Assembly: GCF_000309385.1 (NCBI RefSeq)
Contig: NZ_JH976537.1
Coordinates: forward strand, 4,501,179-4,565,178
Source of the DNA: Nodosilinea nodulosa PCC 7104
Lineage (GTDB): Bacteria; Cyanobacteriota; Cyanobacteriia; Phormidesmidales; Phormidesmidaceae
Length of the DNA stretch: 64,000 nt
Direction of reading: 5' to 3'
This document shows positions 60,574 through 64,000 of the stretch, piece by piece. Position numbers and translations under genes: made by a program. How positions within the stretch are numbered: the stretch's first letter is position 1; every line of letters starts with the position of its first letter. Under the pieces are notes generated by a model, which worked only from the letters and a program-made list of their open reading frames with translations, searched no databases and had not been told where the DNA came from.

Positions 60574-62046
60574 TCAGGGTGTTTCCTCGGTCTCTTCTAC
60601 GACATTGGCAGCTTCGACATCGGTGGCCTCAACATCTACGGTGGCGGTTTCGGCATCTACCTCAGCGGCCTCGGCTTCGATCGCATCGGCTTGCTCAACC
60701 GCTGCCGCCTCTGCTGCGGCCTCCTGCAAGGTTCCTTCAGGCACAAGCTCAACGGTGTTGGCTGCTTCGAGCCAGGCCAGAATTTTTTCCTGAAGCAGCT
60801 CCTCAGTTAGCACCTGCTTGAGGCGATCGGGATCCACCTGACTGGGATCTTCTACCTCAGCCATGGCTTCTTTGATCTTCTCTTGCAGGGCCTCCTCTTC
60901 AATTTTGATGCCCTCTTGCTTAGCCACTTCCCCCAGCGCCAGGGTGCGGCGCAGGCGATCGATGGCCTCGGGTCGGGTGCGCTGCCGCATGCCATCTACC
61001 AGCTCACGGGTCAGCATCTTGTTGACATCAATGCCCTGACGGCTGAGCTGCATGATGGTTTGGGTGAGTACAAAGTCCACCTCTTTTTGCACCAGAGTGT
61101 TGGGAATCTCAGCCTCTAGATGCTCTACCAGGGCTTCGATCAGAGCTGCATCCTTGTTGGCTTTAGTCTTTTCCTCGGCCTCGGTCTGGTAGCGCTCGGT
61201 TAGCGATGCTCTGAGTTCCTCAATGGTCTCAAACTCGCTGATTTCCTGGGCGAAATCGTCGTCTAAGTCGGGCAGCTCTTTTTCTTTGATTTCCTTCAGC
61301 GTGATAGAAAACACCGCTGGCTTACCCGCTAGCTCGGTTTGGGAATAGTCATCGGGGAAAGGAATCTCAACATCTTTAGCTTCATCCAGGCCCATGCCGA
61401 TGATGCCCTCGACAAAGCCAGGGATGAACCGTCCTTCCTCTAGCTCTACCTGGAAGTCGGTGCCGGAGCCACCCTGAAACTCTTCGAACTCGCCGCTCTC
61501 GTTTTGAACCTTGCCTACGAAGTCAATTACCGCCACGTCACCCTGCTGGGCCGGGCGATCTTCAATGGGTACCAGGGTGGCCAAGTTGTTTTGGTACTGG
61601 CTGAGGGTCGTATCGACGCGCTCTGGGTCGGGCAAGATTTCTTCAGCCTGTACGGATAACCCCTTGTACTGCTTCAGCGTGACGCGGGGGGGAACATCGA
61701 CAGAGGCTTGAATCGTGATGGGCTGCCCCGGTTCGTAGGCGAGCACCAATTCTTCAAAGGAGGTTTTGAGCTGGTAGTTGCCGATCGCGTCAATCTCTTC
61801 CTGGGCGATCGCCTTATCTACGGCATTCTGCACCAGCTCTTCCAGTACCGCCGCTTTAAACTGAGGCACCCCGACGCGCTGCAAAAAGACCTTGCGGGGC
61901 ACTTTGCCTTTGCGAAAGCCCGGTACGTTAACCGTCCGCATCATCTTACTCAGCACCTGATCGTAGGTTTTTTGAGATAGATCGGCGGGGACTTCAATTT
62001 CTAGGCCTACCTGGCTATCGGGCAGTACTTCCTGAGTAACTTTCAT
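60574..62046 (-). CDS. tig: trigger factor (ribosome-associated chaperone)
   Basis: The 490-residue protein has the ribosome-binding domain with signature GFRKGKVPRKVF (about 43-54), a PPIase domain (QQGDVAVIDFVGKVQNESGE through FPDDYSQTELAGKPAVFSIT) and the helical arm domains. The C-terminus ends in about 50 residues of low-complexity Ala/Glu/Val/Asp (EAAEVDAETATVDVEATDVE), longer and more acidic than usual. Trigger factor folds nascent chains. It is the first gene of a tig-clpP-clpX set diverging from asd. Confidence 0.95.
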   Translation of the reverse strand: MKVTQEVLPDSQVGLEIEVPADLSQKTYDQVLSKMMRTVNVPGFRKGKVPRKVFLQRVGVPQFKAAVLEELVQNAVDKAIAQEEIDAIGNYQLKTSFEELVLAYEPGQPITIQASVDVPPRVTLKQYKGLSVQAEEILPDPERVDTTLSQYQNNLATLVPIEDRPAQQGDVAVIDFVGKVQNESGEFEEFQGGSGTDFQVELEEGRFIPGFVEGIIGMGLDEAKDVEIPFPDDYSQTELAGKPAVFSITLKEIKEKELPDLDDDFAQEISEFETIEELRASLTERYQTEAEEKTKANKDAALIEALVEHLEAEIPNTLVQKEVDFVLTQTIMQLSRQGIDVNKMLTRELVDGMRQRTRPEAIDRLRRTLALGEVAKQEGIKIEEEALQEKIKEAMAEVEDPSQVDPDRLKQVLTEELLQEKILAWLEAANTVELVPEGTLQEAAAEAAAVEQADAIEAEAAEVDAETATVDVEATDVEAANVVEETEETP

Positions 62047-62317
62047 GGGGTCTTTTGGTAACTAGACAGCGGCTGCGCAAGCTCCAAAGTGGCCTGGAGA
62101 ACTTTTGACGCAATTTATAAGCATACTCTATTGCTATGGTGTGATCGGTATTCCTCGGGTTTAGTCCATATTTTTGAGCGCCTCGAACGGCTGGACGGAA
62201 ATCAAGCCACCGTTCCAACTCCTCGGGCAGGGCTGTTGAGCCGCAAAGCCAAAATGTTAGTATCAGCTGATGCACGTATACTTTGAACATTTTTGATCAT
62301 CTCGATGAGGTAGCGCT

Positions 62318-63346
62318 GTGTCGAACGGGCTAAGGGTTGCGGTGTTAGGGGCCACAGGGGCCGTGGGGGCAGAGCTTTTGGCGCTGCTAGAGCAGCGATC
62401 GTTTCCCCTCAAAGACCTGACCCTGCTGGCCTCGCCCCGCTCGGCTGGTACCACATTGAGCTTTGGAGGCGAAGAGATTCTCGTGCAGGCGCTAGGGGAA
62501 AATTCCTTTGCCGGTATTGACCTGGTGCTGGCATCGGCAGGGGGATCCGTCTCGCAGGAGTGGCTGCCGAAGGCCGTGGCGGCAGGGGCCATTTGTATCG
62601 ACAACTCCAGCGCCTACCGAATGGAGTCCACCGTTCCCCTCGTTGTTCCCGAGGTCAACCCCGAGGCTGCCCAGACCCACCAGGGCATTATTGCCAACCC
62701 CAACTGCACCACCATTCTTATGGCCCTGGCGGTATGGCCCCTGCATCAGGTCCAGCCCGTGCAGCGAATAGTTGTGGCCACCTACCAGTCGGCCAGCGGT
62801 GCGGGAGCGCGCGCCATGGAAGAGGTGAAGCAGCAGGCTCGCGCCATCCTGGCGGGGGAAGAGCCGGTGGCGGAGGCGTTCCCCTATCCCCTGGCGTTCA
62901 ATCTGTTTCCCCACAACTCGCCGCTCAACGAGCAGGGCTATTGCCAAGAAGAAATGAAGATGGTGAACGAAACTCGCAAGATTTTCGGTGCCGCCAACCT
63001 GAGGATTTCGGCCACCTGTGTGAGGGTACCCGTACTGCGAGCCCACTCCGAAGCGATTAACATTGAATTTGGAGCTCCGTTTGCGCCCCAGGAGGCTAAA
63101 GCTCTACTGGCCAAAGCCCCAGGGGTCAAGGTCGTCGAAGACTGGGGTCGAAACTACTTCCCCATGCCAGTTGAGGCCAGCGGGCAAGACGATGTGCTGG
63201 TAGGTCGCATCCGCCAGGACATCTCTAATCCCAATGCCCTAGAGCTATGGCTCAGTGGCGACCAGATCCGTAAGGGAGCGGCCCTAAACGCCGTTCAGAT
63301 TGCGGAACTGCTGACGGTGCCCCAAACCGTAGGAGCAAGCTTCTAA
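62318..63346 (+). CDS. asd: aspartate-semialdehyde dehydrogenase
   Basis: The enzyme reduces aspartyl phosphate to the semialdehyde in the lysine/methionine/threonine pathways. The 342-residue protein has NADP-binding VAVLGATGAVGAELLALLEQ, the active-site Cys in IIANPNCTTILMALAV, and RISATCVRVPVLRAHSEAIN with the catalytic His. The start is GTG at 62318. The gene dapA follows 81 bp downstream in the same direction, so both probably form a diaminopimelate operon. It diverges from tig. Confidence 0.95.
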   Translation: MSNGLRVAVLGATGAVGAELLALLEQRSFPLKDLTLLASPRSAGTTLSFGGEEILVQALGENSFAGIDLVLASAGGSVSQEWLPKAVAAGAICIDNSSAYRMESTVPLVVPEVNPEAAQTHQGIIANPNCTTILMALAVWPLHQVQPVQRIVVATYQSASGAGARAMEEVKQQARAILAGEEPVAEAFPYPLAFNLFPHNSPLNEQGYCQEEMKMVNETRKIFGAANLRISATCVRVPVLRAHSEAINIEFGAPFAPQEAKALLAKAPGVKVVEDWGRNYFPMPVEASGQDDVLVGRIRQDISNPNALELWLSGDQIRKGAALNAVQIAELLTVPQTVGASF

Positions 63347-63427
63347 TCTTTCCCAGGGCTGACCCGCCGGGGGCGAACTTGGTATAATCTCAGGAACATT
63401 GGATTTCGTAGGACGTAAGGCATTCGG

Positions 63428-64000
63428 GTGACGTATTTTGGCAGGGTGTTAACGGCAATGGTGACGCCATTTTCTGAAGATGGCTCCGTTGACTATGCTG
63501 TGGCCGAGCGCCTGGCCGATTATCTGGTGACCAACGGCAGTGACGGAATAGTCGTGTGCGGCACTACGGGGGAGTCGCCAACCCTGAGCTGGCAGGAGGA
63601 ATATCAGCTGTACAAGACCGTGAGCGGGGCCGTAGCCGGTCGTGCTAAGGTAATCGCGGGCACTGGGTCAAATTCTACTTCAGAGGCGATCGAGGCCACT
63701 CGCCATGCTTGTGACCTGGGGCTGGATGGCTCCCTGCAAGTGGTACCGTACTATAACAAACCATCCCAAGAGGGTCTCTATCAGCACTTCAGCCAGATCG
63801 CAGCAACGGTGCCCGACCTGCCGATTATGCTTTACAACATCCCTGGGCGTACCGGCTGCGCGCTGGGCGTTGAGACCATTTCCCGTTTGGCAAAAATATC
63901 GAATATAGTGGCTATTAAGGAGGCTAGCGGAAGTTTAGACCAGGCCAGTCAAGTTCGTTATCATACCCCTGCTGAGTTTGGCATCTACTCCGGGGATGAC
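63428..64000 (+). CDS. dapA: 4-hydroxy-tetrahydrodipicolinate synthase (3' end outside the window)
   Basis: The first 191 codons are present, with the frame open to the window end. The GTG at 63428 gives [15 protein letters not shown], then [77 protein letters not shown] and [18 protein letters not shown], including the Schiff-base Lys (AIKEAS) and Tyr (YNIPGRTG). This is the (beta/alpha)8 barrel synthase of lysine and peptidoglycan precursors. Downstream of asd, as in Synechocystis. Confidence 0.95.
   Translation, partial: MTYFGRVLTAMVTPFSEDGSVDYAVAERLADYLVTNGSDGIVVCGTTGESPTLSWQEEYQLYKTVSGAVAGRAKVIAGTGSNSTSEAIEATRHACDLGLDGSLQVVPYYNKPSQEGLYQHFSQIAATVPDLPIMLYNIPGRTGCALGVETISRLAKISNIVAIKEASGSLDQASQVRYHTPAEFGIYSGDD

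Overview
The window is a chromosomal segment of a cyanobacterium. It carries psbD (photosystem II D2), pcyA (phycocyanobilin:ferredoxin oxidoreductase), cyanobacteria-restricted small families (UPF0367, DUF1818) and very many copies of the HIP1 octamer GCGATCGC. The tig-clpP-clpX cluster diverging from asd-dapA is an arrangement I recall from Synechocystis. Moderately high GC, G-rich short tandem repeats between genes and vMAP-type ATPases suggest a filamentous Leptolyngbya/Nodosilinea-like lineage; this is inference, not proof.

Layout. 0-9 kb: an IS110 transposase tail, an HlyD-type secretion adaptor, a LysR regulator, a DUF347 membrane protein, monocistronic psbD with a strong terminator, UPF0367, an ECF-type ABC ATPase, rpoZ, DUF1818, tRNA-Pro(GGG) and a persulfide dioxygenase-rhodanese fusion. 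9-13 kb: a dienelactone hydrolase and dnaB, which is split by a 496-residue intein in its P-loop. 13-19 kb: an all-plus-strand accessory block with a secreted protein, a DsbA-like protein, an orphan histidine-kinase DHp protein, small exported proteins, two overlapping AAA-like ATPases (the first with a vMAP-type HTH) and a DM13 protein. 19-26 kb: a bacterial dynamin, a GAF-GGDEF-EAL protein and a complete ISH3-like insertion sequence with 5-bp target duplications.

26-34 kb: a saccharopine-dehydrogenase-like protein, a ferredoxin-MBL protein, a membrane protein, then a redox/detoxification set (tandem cupin, PNPOx-like, VOC, TrxR-like flavoprotein, OsmC) around a TetR regulator with two clear 16-bp operators. 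34-48 kb: glgP, an unlisted 47-residue ORF with a structured 3' region, an RRM protein, RbgA GTPase, PadR facing a Coq4-family gene, a universal stress protein, pgk, a glycosyltransferase, an AI-2E family transporter, pcyA and gmk. 48-58 kb: NYN-LOTUS protein, DUF1499, aldehyde dehydrogenase, amidohydrolase, phytochelatin-synthase-like protein, Uma2, pirin, bioA and an alpha/beta hydrolase. 58-64 kb: clpX, clpP, tig facing asd and dapA (cut by the window edge).

The main non-coding discoveries are a dispersed ~80-100 bp hairpin element in four intergenic copies with compensatory arm changes, a second ~95-bp repeat in two copies, several G-rich tandem repeat tracts, and an IS end that supplies the stop codon of its neighbour. 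The most system-like candidate is the 13-19 kb block, especially the overlapping AAA ATPase pair. Its function cannot be read from sequence alone.
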